A stretch of DNA of 64,000 nucleotides from 2-02-FULL-62-17 sp046153355. Lineage in GTDB: Bacteria; Pseudomonadota; Gammaproteobacteria; Burkholderiales; SG8-39. Of the stretch, positions 16,432 to 25,540 are shown in pieces. Each line of letters opens with the position of its first letter. The stretch's first letter is position 1. The notes beneath the pieces are model-generated. The model saw nothing but the letters and a program-made list of their open reading frames with translations, made no database searches and was not told the origin of the DNA. Made by a program: the position numbers and the translations under genes. The stretch is from assembly GCA_046153355.1 (NCBI GenBank), contig JBJXEY010000388.1, forward strand, positions 1-64,000, given 5' to 3'.

Positions 16432-17640
16432 TTGAATCTCGATATTCGCACCCTGGATGTAGCCATCATCATCATTTGCAGCGTGTTCGGCCCGGTTGCG
16501 TTTGCTTTCGGTTCCGGTCAGGCCTACGCGCTGTCGGCGCGGCTCTGGGGGGCGGCGGTATTGGCGCTGGCCGGTGGCCTGGCGCTGGTCAATTCGCTAG
16601 GTCACCTGCCCGAATATTTCCCGCAATTTTTTGGCCCGGCGCTGTTTGCTCTAGGCTTAACCTTCGCGCAACTTTGCGCACGCTCGGCGCGTGGTCTGGG
16701 GATGCGCGAGCCTCTGGGCTGGGGACTGCTCGCCTCGTTCGCGCTGGCGATGTTCGCCGCCTACTACACCTCCCAGAGCGCGACGTTGCGCCATTTTCTC
16801 GAGATGGAATTCATCGGACTGATGGCTTGCAAAACCGCCTATGAGTTTGATCGCTGCAGGGAGCTGCGTGATGGCCGCCCAATGCTGACCATCGCAACCA
16901 TATTTTGCTTACTGGGCGCGGTGCTGCTGGTCCGCGGCTTACTCGGCGTGCCAGGCCTGGAAACCGGCGCCGCGATGGAGCAAGACACGATTGGCGCATT
17001 GAGCCGGGTGGGCATGATCGCCGGCTTGTTGATTTGCACCATCGTGCTTCTGTGGGTGATCACCGAAACGATTGCACGGCAGGTGCGCGAATTGGTGTCC
17101 CTGGACCCACTCAGCGGCACGCTGAATCGCCAGACCATGATTGCCCAGGTAGTGCGCGAAATATCCCGCACCCGCCGTCGCGCCAATTCACGTTTCTCCA
17201 TGTTGCTATTTAACGTCGACAATTTTCGGCGCATCAATGACGCCTATGGGCAAGACACGGGAGATAAGGTCCTCAAGTCGATGGCGAATGCGCTGCGCAA
17301 AACCATTCGCGACTACGACCTGCTGGGCCGCATCGAGGGGGATTCCTTCATGCTGGTGTTGCCCGGCACCTGGGGAGAAAACGCGGTGAATCTGGCGGCA
17401 CGCGCGCAAAAAGAAATCGCCACGCAAGCAAAATTAACCACCACCAAAAACTCGATCTCGGTGAGCGTTGGCATCGCCGTGCTTGGCGATAATGGCGAAG
17501 ATTGGAATGCCTTGTTGTTGGCGGCGGAGACCGCCATGAGGACCGCCAAGGGCAAGGGTGGAAATCGAATCGAGGTGGCGGAGTCGGAACTTCTCCCTAG
17601 CAACGGCGACGCGGATTCACCTAAACCGGCGATCATTTAG
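16432..17640 (+). CDS. Membrane protein with degenerate GGDEF domain
   Basis: 402 residues starting at TTG 16432, with GGAG at 16423-16426 as RBS; the nearby ATG at 16421 is out of frame. About six membrane spans occupy residues 10-215, a MASE-like sensor region. The GGDEF domain starts at DPLSGTLNR (225-233). The metal-binding segment is NVDNF (261-265), with Asn for the first Asp. The signature is EGDSF (302-306) instead of GG(D/E)EF. Diguanylate cyclase activity is therefore unlikely; such proteins often bind GTP or c-di-GMP as receptors. No other signalling gene is nearby. Confidence 0.85.
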   Translation: MNLDIRTLDVAIIIICSVFGPVAFAFGSGQAYALSARLWGAAVLALAGGLALVNSLGHLPEYFPQFFGPALFALGLTFAQLCARSARGLGMREPLGWGLLASFALAMFAAYYTSQSATLRHFLEMEFIGLMACKTAYEFDRCRELRDGRPMLTIATIFCLLGAVLLVRGLLGVPGLETGAAMEQDTIGALSRVGMIAGLLICTIVLLWVITETIARQVRELVSLDPLSGTLNRQTMIAQVVREISRTRRRANSRFSMLLFNVDNFRRINDAYGQDTGDKVLKSMANALRKTIRDYDLLGRIEGDSFMLVLPGTWGENAVNLAARAQKEIATQAKLTTTKNSISVSVGIAVLGDNGEDWNALLLAAETAMRTAKGKGGNRIEVAESELLPSNGDADSPKPAII

Positions 17641-17672
17641 CAGCCATAACATCGCCAATTTATCCAGACTGG

Positions 17673-17921
17673 CTATTCGGGCTTGATGCCAGCCACCTTC
17701 ACCACCCGGGTCCATTTCTCTACCTCGAATTGCAGCTTGCGCCGTAGATCCTCCACCGAGCCGCCGGTCGCCGTGGTACCTCGCTTTTGCAAATCGGCGC
17801 GGAACTGCTGCTGCGCCGCGATGCCCGCGTCATCCAGGACACCGCCGCGGCTGGGAGGGATTTGAGCATGCAGGAGCGCGCCTGCAGCCGCCGCCCACCT
17901 GAGCAATAACTGGGATAGCAA
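17673..17921 (-). pseudogene. Remnant of a Bug/TctC binding-protein gene
   Basis: The 82-residue open frame ends in RADLQKRGTTATGG, then KLQFEVEKWTRVVKVAGIKPE-like sequence that nearly repeats the C-termini of the two Bug genes just upstream (17991-18974 and 19057-20031). A hydrophobic N-terminus resembling a signal peptide is joined almost directly to this tail, as if most of the gene had been deleted internally. It cannot form a binding protein. This is the third member of a tandem array, now decayed. The short intergenic sequence on both sides holds nothing else I recognise. Confidence 0.7.
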
Positions 17922-17990
17922 CGGCGCTTCGTTCGGCGCGCTGTCGCTGGGTTTGCCGCTTGAGGGGCTGATTCGTTAGGCTTTGCGCAA

Positions 17991-18974
17991 CTATTCGGGT
18001 TTGATACCCGCAAGCTTCACCACGCGGGTCCACTTATCGACTTCGCCTTCCAATTTCTTGCGCAGGTCACCGGGCGTGCCGCCCGCGCCCTGTGTGCCGC
18101 GACCGGTGAGTTCTGTGCGCACCTGGGGGTTCTTGAGCACTTCATTGATTTCAGCGTTGATGCGCGACACGATGGCTGCGGGTGTGCCTTGCGGCGCCAA
18201 GGCATAGTTGTAGCCCTGCAATTCCACATTGGGAATGCCCGCCTCGGCCAGGCTCGGCGTATCGGGGCGCTCGGGTGAGCGCCGCGACGCTGCCACGGCA
18301 AGAACCTTTATTTTTCCGCCGGCCAGTTGCGACGCGATCGCGGGCATGCCGGTGATCAACGCCTGCACGCGACCCGATAGCAGATCGGGAACGGCACGCG
18401 CGATGCCGTTGTAGGGCACATGCAGAAGATCGGCGCCGGTCTGCTGCTTGAAAAGCTCCATCGCAAGATGATGCGGCGAGCCCACGCCGGGGCTCGCGTA
18501 ACTGAATTTTCCCGGCGATGTGCGCGTCAGCCTCACCAAATCCTGCGCACCATTGGCGCCAAGGGCATCGCCGCTCACTGCAAGATAAAAATCGATCACC
18601 ACGTTCAGCACGATCATTTCAAAGTCGCGCAACACATTGACGTCCCGGTTCGTGCCCAGTGCCATCATCAGCGCCAGGCTGTCGGTGGCGAGCAGTATCG
18701 AATATCCGTCCGGTGCCGCGCGCTTCAACGCTTGCGCCGCCACCAGCCCCGCGGCACCGCCATTGTTGGTGACCACCACCGGCGCACCCATTCGTTCCGC
18801 CAGCCGGTCTGAGAGCGTGCGCGCCACCAGATCAGTAGCCGCGCCGGGAATACTCGCGACAACCAGCTGCACAGGTTTGGACGGATAAGACTGTGCCCAC
18901 GTCTGCTGCAGACACGGCGCACCGAGGCAAACCAACGCAGTCATCGCGAGACAAATGTGGCGAAGCAAATCCAT
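17991..18974 (-). CDS. Bug/TctC-family periplasmic substrate-binding protein 4
   Basis: 327 residues from ATG 18974 (MDLLRHICLAM); an ATG 66 nt upstream would add a non-signal leader. Signal peptide cleavage is expected near TWA-QSYPSKP. The first ligand loop is ASIPGAATD. TNNGGAAGL replaces the usual NRPGAGG, a change shared only with protein 5. HHLAMELFKQQTG and NVELQGYNY are also shared, so the two are recent paralogues. VPYNGIARA has Asn where most members have Lys in VPYKG. It is downstream of protein 5 with an 82-nt gap. Confidence 0.92.
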   Translation of the reverse strand: MDLLRHICLAMTALVCLGAPCLQQTWAQSYPSKPVQLVVASIPGAATDLVARTLSDRLAERMGAPVVVTNNGGAAGLVAAQALKRAAPDGYSILLATDSLALMMALGTNRDVNVLRDFEMIVLNVVIDFYLAVSGDALGANGAQDLVRLTRTSPGKFSYASPGVGSPHHLAMELFKQQTGADLLHVPYNGIARAVPDLLSGRVQALITGMPAIASQLAGGKIKVLAVAASRRSPERPDTPSLAEAGIPNVELQGYNYALAPQGTPAAIVSRINAEINEVLKNPQVRTELTGRGTQGAGGTPGDLRKKLEGEVDKWTRVVKLAGIKPE

Positions 18975-19056
18975 GGCAACCAATTTACTCTCTGCATTAG
19001 AACTGCTCACGACGCAATGTCCTTCGCGAAAATGGGGCATTCATCAGCCAAAAAAC

Positions 19057-20031
19057 TTACTCCGGTTTGATGCCTGCAATCTTCACCACCTGCGTCCATT
19101 TATCCGCTTCGGTTTGCAGCTTCTTGCGCAGATCCGCCGGGCTGCCTCCGGTGGCGGTGGCGCCACGCTTCAGCAGATCGGCGCGAACCTGAGGCGTCTT
19201 GAGAACTTCGTTGATCTCGGTATTAATGCGGGCAATAACGGCCGCCGGCGTACCCAAGGGCGCGACCAGGTAGTTGTAACCCTGAATCTCCACATTGGGA
19301 ACGCCGGATTCCCGCAAGGTCGGCACATCGGGTTGATCCGGCGAGCGTTGCGGCGACGCCACGCCGAGAATGCGAATCTTGCCGCCCCCCATGTATGAGG
19401 CCACCGCAGGCAACCCCGTCATAGTCAGTTGAACACGCCCGGCGACAAAGTCCGGCATCGCAGGCCCCATACCTTTGTAGGGCACATGCAGCACATCCAC
19501 GCCGGTCTGCTGCTTGAACAATTCCATGCCCAGATGATGCGGCGCGCCGACGCCCGGCGTGGCGTAACCCATCTTTCCGGGGCGCTCCTTGAGAAAACGC
19601 ACCAACTCCAGCGCGTTGCCCGCAACCATCGCTTCGCCACTGGCCACCAGATAGAAATCAATATCCACCACTGGCGCGACGGGTTCAAAGTCACGCAATA
19701 TATTCACGCCCTTGTTTGAACCCAGCGCGATCATCAACACCTGATTGTCGTTGCTGAAAAGAAAAGAGTAGCCGTCGTTGGGCGCGCGCTTGAATGCTTC
19801 AGAGGCAATCAGCCCTGCGGCGCCGCCGTTGTTGGTGACCACCACCGGCACGCCCAGTTTCGTGCTCAGTCGTTCCGACACCGTTCGCCCGGCAAGATCG
19901 GTGCCGGCGCCCGGTGTGCTGCTGATGACCATCTGGATGGGTTTGGCGGGATAGGTCTGCGCCCACGCGACACCGCTGCCACCGAGGACGAGCGAAGCGG
20001 CGGCGGTTGTTGCAAAAATCCCCAAGTTCAT
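19057..20031 (-). CDS. Bug/TctC-family periplasmic substrate-binding protein 5
   Basis: 324 residues with signal peptide MNLGIFATTAAASLVLGG and cleavage near AWA-QTYPAKP. It carries the same TNNGGAAGL loop as protein 4 and, unlike it, the normal LHVPYKGMGPA. Ligand loop 1 is SSTPGAGTD. First gene of the minus-strand Bug array (5, 4, fragment). It is divergent from the amidase, with 332 nt between, which must contain both promoters. Confidence 0.92.
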   Translation of the reverse strand: MNLGIFATTAAASLVLGGSGVAWAQTYPAKPIQMVISSTPGAGTDLAGRTVSERLSTKLGVPVVVTNNGGAAGLIASEAFKRAPNDGYSFLFSNDNQVLMIALGSNKGVNILRDFEPVAPVVDIDFYLVASGEAMVAGNALELVRFLKERPGKMGYATPGVGAPHHLGMELFKQQTGVDVLHVPYKGMGPAMPDFVAGRVQLTMTGLPAVASYMGGGKIRILGVASPQRSPDQPDVPTLRESGVPNVEIQGYNYLVAPLGTPAAVIARINTEINEVLKTPQVRADLLKRGATATGGSPADLRKKLQTEADKWTQVVKIAGIKPE

Positions 20032-20363
20032 TGCGCGGTCTCAATTTCACGTAAAAAAGAGACGCCACCTTAACGGAAACCCATGGGGATTGCCAAGGGC
20101 GGCGGATGTACGCAGGGCAGTTGTAACTGTGCCGGGTGTAAGGTCCGCCGGTTTCCGATGACCAATGCGCAGGTTCGTACCCGAAAGTTTTAATGAAGCG
20201 CCAATATTTTCCAATTCGCCACCCACGTGGACACGAAGGAAGCGTTTCTTGGCGTGAATCCACCGCGCCCCTGCGATGAAAGCTGTCCGCCGCAAAGCCC
20301 GCAACACATAGATAATCATGTCATCATCGCCTTGATCGAATCCACCGCCGTATCGAGGTCACT
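20032..20363. other. Divergent intergenic region
   Basis: These 332 nt separate the minus-strand Bug array from the plus-strand amidase. No reading frame has protein-like composition and no strong inverted repeat was found. A GAGGT at 20355-20359 is the amidase RBS. Promoters for both directions are expected here, but I cannot point to convincing -35/-10 pairs. Confidence 0.5.
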
Positions 20364-21764
20364 GTGCCATCGCAAGATATTTCCGGAAGTTCACTGGCGG
20401 CTTTAGCCGCCGCGCTGCGCTCGGGCGCCATTGCCGCCGGCGAATTGCACGCTCACGCCTGCGCCCGGCATGAGCGTCTGGGTAAACGCATGAACGCCTA
20501 CATCCATTGGGCGCCTGAGAGTGCCGCCGCGTGCAGCCGCGCCGCGGACGCCGCATTCCGTTGCGGCTCGGATCTCGGCCCGCTGCAGGGACTGCCGCTC
20601 AGCTTCAAGGACCATTTCGGCATACAAGGCATGCCCACCTACGCCGGTTCATCGCGGCGCCTGCCAAAGGCGTTCGAGCGCGAAGGCGGCGTGGTGCAAG
20701 CCGTGAAGCGGCAACTGGCGGTGATATCCGGCAAGACTCACACCGTGGAGTTCGCCGCGGGCGGCGGCGGCGCCAACCCCAACTGGGGCACGCCGTTCAA
20801 TCCCTGGGATGTGAAAAATGCGCGCACCCCCGGCGGCTCCAGTCATGGCGCGGCGGCGAGCCTCTGGGAAGGATCGGCATTGGCGGCGTTTGGCACCGAC
20901 ACCATGGGTTCGGTGCGCATGCCCGCGGCCATGTGCGGGCTGGTAGGATTCAAGCCCGGCTTCGGCCGCTGGCCCGACTCGGGGATCGTGCCTTTGAGTC
21001 CGATTCTTGATAGCGTGGGCGTGTTAACCCGGAGCGTGGCCGATGCCGCCTTCGTCTTCGCCGCGATCGACCCCGCTGGCGATTGGGCGCCAGCCCTGCG
21101 CGCAGCCGAACCCGGCGGCGTGACGATCGGCGAAGGCGACGCCTATTTCTGGGAAGGCTGCCAGCCCGAGGTCGAGGCGGCGATTCGCGCCGCCATCAAG
21201 GAATTACAAAACAAAGGATTTCATATCCGCGCGAGCGAATTACCCGAGACCCGCGCCGTCGCCGCGCTGCAGGGTGAGCAAGGCGGCATTACCGCGCCCT
21301 CGCTGGCTTCGCTGTTGCAGCATTCGCTGCCCGAGTGGATCGACCTGTTGACGCCGGTGATTCGCGAGCGCGTGCGCGAAGGACTGGAAATGCCCGCGCA
21401 CCGCTATCTGCACATGGTCGAGCAGATGCGCGAACTCGCGCGTTCGGCGCAGTCAAGATTCGAGTTCGTGGATGTCATGCTCACCCCGACCACGCCGTTC
21501 ACCGCGCCAATCCTGGGCAAGGCCCCGCCAGGCGGCCCGGCTGTGCCGGTGGTGCGCAATACCTTCGTGGTCAATTACCTCGGCCTGTGCGCGATCTCCA
21601 TGCCCGTGGCGCTGGACAGCAACGGCCTTCCGATTGGCATGCAACTGATTGCGTGCGCCGGCGGCGAGGGGCGGCTGCTGAGCGTAGCGCTTGCGATCGA
21701 GCAGGCGCTCGGACAGGGCAGCGAGCGCCTAGGTTTGCCGCCACTTTTCGGGGAGCCGCAATGA
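20364..21764 (+). CDS. Amidase signature-family hydrolase
   Basis: 466 residues beginning at GTG 20364. The Ser-cisSer-Lys triad of the amidase signature family is visible: Lys in LSFKDHFGI, the cis-Ser in GGSSHGAAA, and the nucleophile in TDTMGSVRMPAAMCG. The usual GGS has become MGS next to the nucleophile. Members hydrolyse amides, from GatA to aryl-acylamidases; the substrate here is unknown. Its position at the head of a plus-strand group with two Bug proteins, an arylsulfotransferase-like protein and an MhpA-like hydroxylase suggests release of an aromatic acid from its amide. Confidence 0.9.
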   Translation: MPSQDISGSSLAALAAALRSGAIAAGELHAHACARHERLGKRMNAYIHWAPESAAACSRAADAAFRCGSDLGPLQGLPLSFKDHFGIQGMPTYAGSSRRLPKAFEREGGVVQAVKRQLAVISGKTHTVEFAAGGGGANPNWGTPFNPWDVKNARTPGGSSHGAAASLWEGSALAAFGTDTMGSVRMPAAMCGLVGFKPGFGRWPDSGIVPLSPILDSVGVLTRSVADAAFVFAAIDPAGDWAPALRAAEPGGVTIGEGDAYFWEGCQPEVEAAIRAAIKELQNKGFHIRASELPETRAVAALQGEQGGITAPSLASLLQHSLPEWIDLLTPVIRERVREGLEMPAHRYLHMVEQMRELARSAQSRFEFVDVMLTPTTPFTAPILGKAPPGGPAVPVVRNTFVVNYLGLCAISMPVALDSNGLPIGMQLIACAGGEGRLLSVALAIEQALGQGSERLGLPPLFGEPQ

Positions 21765-21885
21765 AACAGCGCAAAGGACAGTTCCAGTCACCAGAATTTG
21801 TCACGGGAAAATGTAACAGAATCCGGACAAAGCGCCTGCCACACCATGCATTCATAACCAGAGGAGTCAATGCATGCGATGCATC

Positions 21886-22845
21886 ATGAAGGGAATGATT
21901 CGTCCTGCCCTCGCCGCGTTGTTCGCCTGCGGCACGCCGGCTGTCATGGCACAGTCCGCGCCGCCGTTGCGCGTCATGATTGGCTTGCCACCGGGGGGAA
22001 CACTCGAACTCATGACACGGCTGATCGCAGACCGTATCAAGACCGATACCGACCGCACCGTCATCGTCGATCACCGTCCCGGGGCAATCAGCCGTATCGC
22101 CATAGAACAGATGAAACTGGTGGCGCCGGATGGCAACACTATTCTGATCCTGCCCATTGCCAATACCGCAGTGTTTCCCCACACGTACAAAAACCTGGGC
22201 TACGACCCGTTTTCCGATCTGGCCCCGATCAGCCAGGCGGCAACTTTTTACAATGCGTTCGCGGTAGGCCCGAACGTGCAGGCCAAGACGCTCGCGGAAT
22301 ATGTCGCGCTGGTTAAACGCGAACCCAGGCGCGGGGACTACGCTTCCTCGGGCAGCGGCAGCATTCCGCATTTCCTCGCCGTCATGTTTGCGCGCGCCTC
22401 CGGCATAGAAATGACCCACATTCCATACAAGGGCGCCGCACAGGTCCCTGCGGCGCTTCTGAGCGGCGAAGTCAACGTGGCAGTGCTCACCGATGCGGAC
22501 CTGGCCCGACTACACCAGAGCGGCAAAGCCCGCGTGCTGGCGACTACCGGACCGGCAAGGTCAGTGGTGCTGCCCGACATTTCCACCTTTCGGGAACAGG
22601 GCTACGACATCGTCGGCACCGGCTGGTTCGGTTTTTTTTCGCCCGGGAAAACACCGGCGCCGGTGAATGCCAGACTTGCCGAAACAATCAACAGGGCGCT
22701 CGCCAATGCTGAGGTCCGCGGGCGGCTTGCCGAAGTGGGACTGAACGCCACCGGCACCATGCCGGCCGAATTTGCGGCAATCATCAAATCGGATTACGCG
22801 TATTGGGGGAAAATCGTCAAGCAAACTGGTTTCGTTGCCGATTAG
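21886..22845 (+). CDS. Bug/TctC-family periplasmic substrate-binding protein 6
   Basis: 319 residues if started at ATG 21886 (MKGMIRP); an ATG at 21874 is equally in frame, and neither has a strong RBS. Signal peptide ends near VMA-QSAPPLRV. The first loop is GLPPGGTLELMTR, with Glu-Leu where most members have xxD. The second is DHRPGAISRIA. These departures, and a mature N-terminus without YPxKP, set it apart from the other copies. It follows the amidase by 121 nt and precedes its closest neighbour, protein 7, in the same operon-like series. Confidence 0.9.
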   Translation: MKGMIRPALAALFACGTPAVMAQSAPPLRVMIGLPPGGTLELMTRLIADRIKTDTDRTVIVDHRPGAISRIAIEQMKLVAPDGNTILILPIANTAVFPHTYKNLGYDPFSDLAPISQAATFYNAFAVGPNVQAKTLAEYVALVKREPRRGDYASSGSGSIPHFLAVMFARASGIEMTHIPYKGAAQVPAALLSGEVNVAVLTDADLARLHQSGKARVLATTGPARSVVLPDISTFREQGYDIVGTGWFGFFSPGKTPAPVNARLAETINRALANAEVRGRLAEVGLNATGTMPAEFAAIIKSDYAYWGKIVKQTGFVAD

Positions 22846-22911
22846 CCATAAAGCTTCAGGCGTGGCGCCGTACGCATCGCCACGATAAACCTCGATGAAG
22901 GAGCTTCAAGC

Positions 22912-23889
22912 ATGCATGCATTGCTGATCAGGATTCCGGCGTTAATCGCCATAGCGGTCGTAACGCTGGCCGCTTCGCCTGACACTCGCGCGCAAACCGA
23001 CAAGCCCGGGCGCATCGTTGTGGGCGGCCCGCCCGGTTCGAGCCTCGACCTGATGGCGAGATTATTCGCCGACAGGATGCGCGAGTCAGCCGGTCGCCAA
23101 TACATCGTAGACAACCGTCCCGGCGCAAGCAGCACCATCGCCGCGGACGCCGTGGCGCGCGGCGCGCCCGATGGTTCGGTGCTGCTCATTTCCCCACTCG
23201 GACCGCTGATCATCGAACCTCTGTTCGCCAGCAATATCAAATACGATGCGTTTCGCGATTTCACGCCGATCTCGCAGATATCCACTTCGCATGTCGCCTA
23301 CACCATCGGGCAGAAAGTGCCTGCGACCACGCTGGCAGAATACTTCGCGCTCGCTCGCGCGGATCGCAAACAGGCCTTCTATGGCACCGCGGGAACAAAC
23401 GGCCTTCCTTTTTTCTTCGCATTGCTGGTGGCGCAAACCGCAAATGTCAAATTGACCAACGTGCCTTACAAATCGGCGCTCGACGCGGTCAATGCGCTGG
23501 TCTCGGGCGAGGTGCCCGCCGGCGTGCTGCCGATGCAAGAGGTTATCCCCGTGCAGCGCCGCGGGCAGGCACGCATCGTCGCCACCAGCGGGGCGCGGCG
23601 CTCCGCGTTGCTGCCCGAAATACCCACCTTCAAGGAACTGGGCTACCAGGATCTGGAGGCCGAAACCTGGTTCGGATTTTTTGGTCCGGCGAAAATGCCT
23701 GCCGCCCTCGCCGATACGATCTCCAAGTCCGTGGCAACCATCCTGAAACAACCCGAAACTTCCCGGTTTCTCAGCACCCAGGGGGCGGAAGCCGTTGGCT
23801 CGACACCGCAGGAATTCGCCCAGACCATGCGCCGCGACAAAGAGCGCTGGACTGCCGCCATCAAGGCCTCGGGCGTGAAGCTCGACTAG
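22912..23889 (+). CDS. Bug/TctC-family periplasmic substrate-binding protein 7
   Basis: 325 residues; signal peptide MHALLIRIPALIAIAVVTLAA with cleavage near TRA-QTDKPGR. GGPPGSSLDLMAR is loop 1 and DNRPGASSTIAAD loop 2. Both are closer to protein 6 than to most others, consistent with a tandem pair. The YKS of VPYKSALDA lacks the usual Gly. It lies 66 nt after protein 6 and 27 nt before the arylsulfotransferase-like gene, so it is likely part of the same transcript. An RBS (GAAGGAG, 22894-22905 region) is evident. Confidence 0.92.
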   Translation: MHALLIRIPALIAIAVVTLAASPDTRAQTDKPGRIVVGGPPGSSLDLMARLFADRMRESAGRQYIVDNRPGASSTIAADAVARGAPDGSVLLISPLGPLIIEPLFASNIKYDAFRDFTPISQISTSHVAYTIGQKVPATTLAEYFALARADRKQAFYGTAGTNGLPFFFALLVAQTANVKLTNVPYKSALDAVNALVSGEVPAGVLPMQEVIPVQRRGQARIVATSGARRSALLPEIPTFKELGYQDLEAETWFGFFGPAKMPAALADTISKSVATILKQPETSRFLSTQGAEAVGSTPQEFAQTMRRDKERWTAAIKASGVKLD

Positions 23890-23916
23890 CGATCAAACAA
23901 TGAAGCAGGAATTTCG

Positions 23917-25536
23917 ATGACCCAATTCATCCGCCCGCCGACAGTCACACAAAACCCCAATCCGCGGGCGCCGCTTGCGGCGGTATTGACATTTCAGACC
24001 GATGTTCCGGTGAGTATCGACGTTGCGATCAGCGACGGCACAAATTCCGCCAATGCGCGTTTCCCGGTGCTTGACGCAACGGCCGCGCAAGAACCTGTGG
24101 CGCTGCCGCTGGCCGGCATGCGCGCCGACCGGTTGCACCGGTTGTGCATCGTGGCCACCGATGCGAATGGAAACAAAGCCGAGGCGGATGCACAGTACCA
24201 AACCCCGCCACTGCCGCCCGCGCCCATGGCATTTCCTCCGGTCACGCTGGTCAAACGCGATGGGGCGAGAATGGAAGGCGGCATCACCTTGCTCAGCGTG
24301 CGCCGCACGTCACGCGGCAAAGAAACGCATCTGACGCCCAATCAGGCGCGCTTCAGCCGCAACTGGGGAATGATTCTCGCGCTGGATTGTGCCGGTGAGG
24401 TGGTGTGGTTCTACCAGTCGGACCGGCGTGTCGCCGGCATCGACCGGCTGGACAACGGCAACATCCTGGCGACGCACGTCGATTTCACGGTGATGGAGAT
24501 CGACCTTCTGGGCAACATTGTCAGGCAATGGACGCCGGCGCACCAGCCCGGCGGCGCGCGTCCCGGTTCCATCGGCATCGATGCGCACAGCATGCATCAC
24601 CAGCCCAAGGTGCTCGCCAACGGCAACTTTCTCTCCTTCAATGCCTTCGGCAAGGTGCTCGACAATTTTTACTCCAGCGAATCCGACCCGGAGGCGCCGC
24701 GCGTCACCAAAGGCGTCGTCGGCGACGAGATTATCGAATTCACGCCCGAGGGCCGTGTGGTGTGGCGCTGGAATGCATTTGACCATCTCGATCCTTTGCG
24801 AATCGGCTACCACGTGTTGCAGGCCTACTGGCATGTGCGCGGCTTTCCCAATCACGCCGACTGGACGCACGGCAACGGCGTCGTGGTCGATCCGCGCGAC
24901 GGCAACATCATCGTTTCGTTTCGCAATCAGGATGCGGTGATGAAGATCGAGCGCAGTTCGGGCGAGATACTCTGGATACTGGGCAATCACGAAGGGTGGA
25001 ACGACAGCCTTAAAAAGAAGCTGTTGCGCCCGATTGGCGAATTGCGCTGGCCTTTTCATGGCCACAACCCGCGCGTCACACCACAGGGCACGATTGTCAT
25101 GTTTGACAACGGCATCTTCCAGGCAATGCCCTTCGCGCCGATGCTGCCACCGGCAAAAACCTTCAGCCGCGGCGTGGAATTCGAGGTGGATGAGAAAGCC
25201 ATGACGGTGCGCCAACTGTGGTCCTCCTCGGCAAAACTTGACGGGGACTCGGTCAACAGCTGGGCCATGGGCGACGCGCACCGCCTGCCCAAAACCGGCA
25301 ACATGCTGGTGTTCTATTCGGTGTGTTTCCCCATGCTGACGGAGCTGACCTACAACGAATGGGATCGTCGCGAACTTCACCCCAGCGACCTGCCCAACTG
25401 GGCGCGTATCCGCGAGTACAGCCGCACCACGCCCGCCGAGGTGCTGTGGGAGGTGCAAATACGCGATCCGAACGATGTGGTGGGCTGGATAGTCTACGGC
25501 GGCTTTCGCGTCGCAAGCCTGATGCCCGGGAACTGA
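23917..25536 (+). CDS. Arylsulfotransferase-like (ASST-family) protein 1
   Basis: 539 residues without a signal peptide. An immunoglobulin-like N-terminal domain (about 1-100) precedes a six-bladed propeller with repeated blades such as LDNGNILATHVDFTVMEID and GNIIVSFRNQDAVMKIE. Bacterial ASST enzymes transfer sulfate between phenols without PAPS, using an active-site His. Conserved-looking positions are WTHGNGVV and FHGHNPRVTPQG. The segment SFRNQD aligns with the S-x-R-H-Q of E. coli AssT as I remember it, with Asn for His. It may therefore be a related sensor or lyase. The MhpA-like gene starts 4 nt downstream. Confidence 0.78.
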   Translation: MTQFIRPPTVTQNPNPRAPLAAVLTFQTDVPVSIDVAISDGTNSANARFPVLDATAAQEPVALPLAGMRADRLHRLCIVATDANGNKAEADAQYQTPPLPPAPMAFPPVTLVKRDGARMEGGITLLSVRRTSRGKETHLTPNQARFSRNWGMILALDCAGEVVWFYQSDRRVAGIDRLDNGNILATHVDFTVMEIDLLGNIVRQWTPAHQPGGARPGSIGIDAHSMHHQPKVLANGNFLSFNAFGKVLDNFYSSESDPEAPRVTKGVVGDEIIEFTPEGRVVWRWNAFDHLDPLRIGYHVLQAYWHVRGFPNHADWTHGNGVVVDPRDGNIIVSFRNQDAVMKIERSSGEILWILGNHEGWNDSLKKKLLRPIGELRWPFHGHNPRVTPQGTIVMFDNGIFQAMPFAPMLPPAKTFSRGVEFEVDEKAMTVRQLWSSSAKLDGDSVNSWAMGDAHRLPKTGNMLVFYSVCFPMLTELTYNEWDRRELHPSDLPNWARIREYSRTTPAEVLWEVQIRDPNDVVGWIVYGGFRVASLMPGN

Positions 25537-25540
25537 ACCG

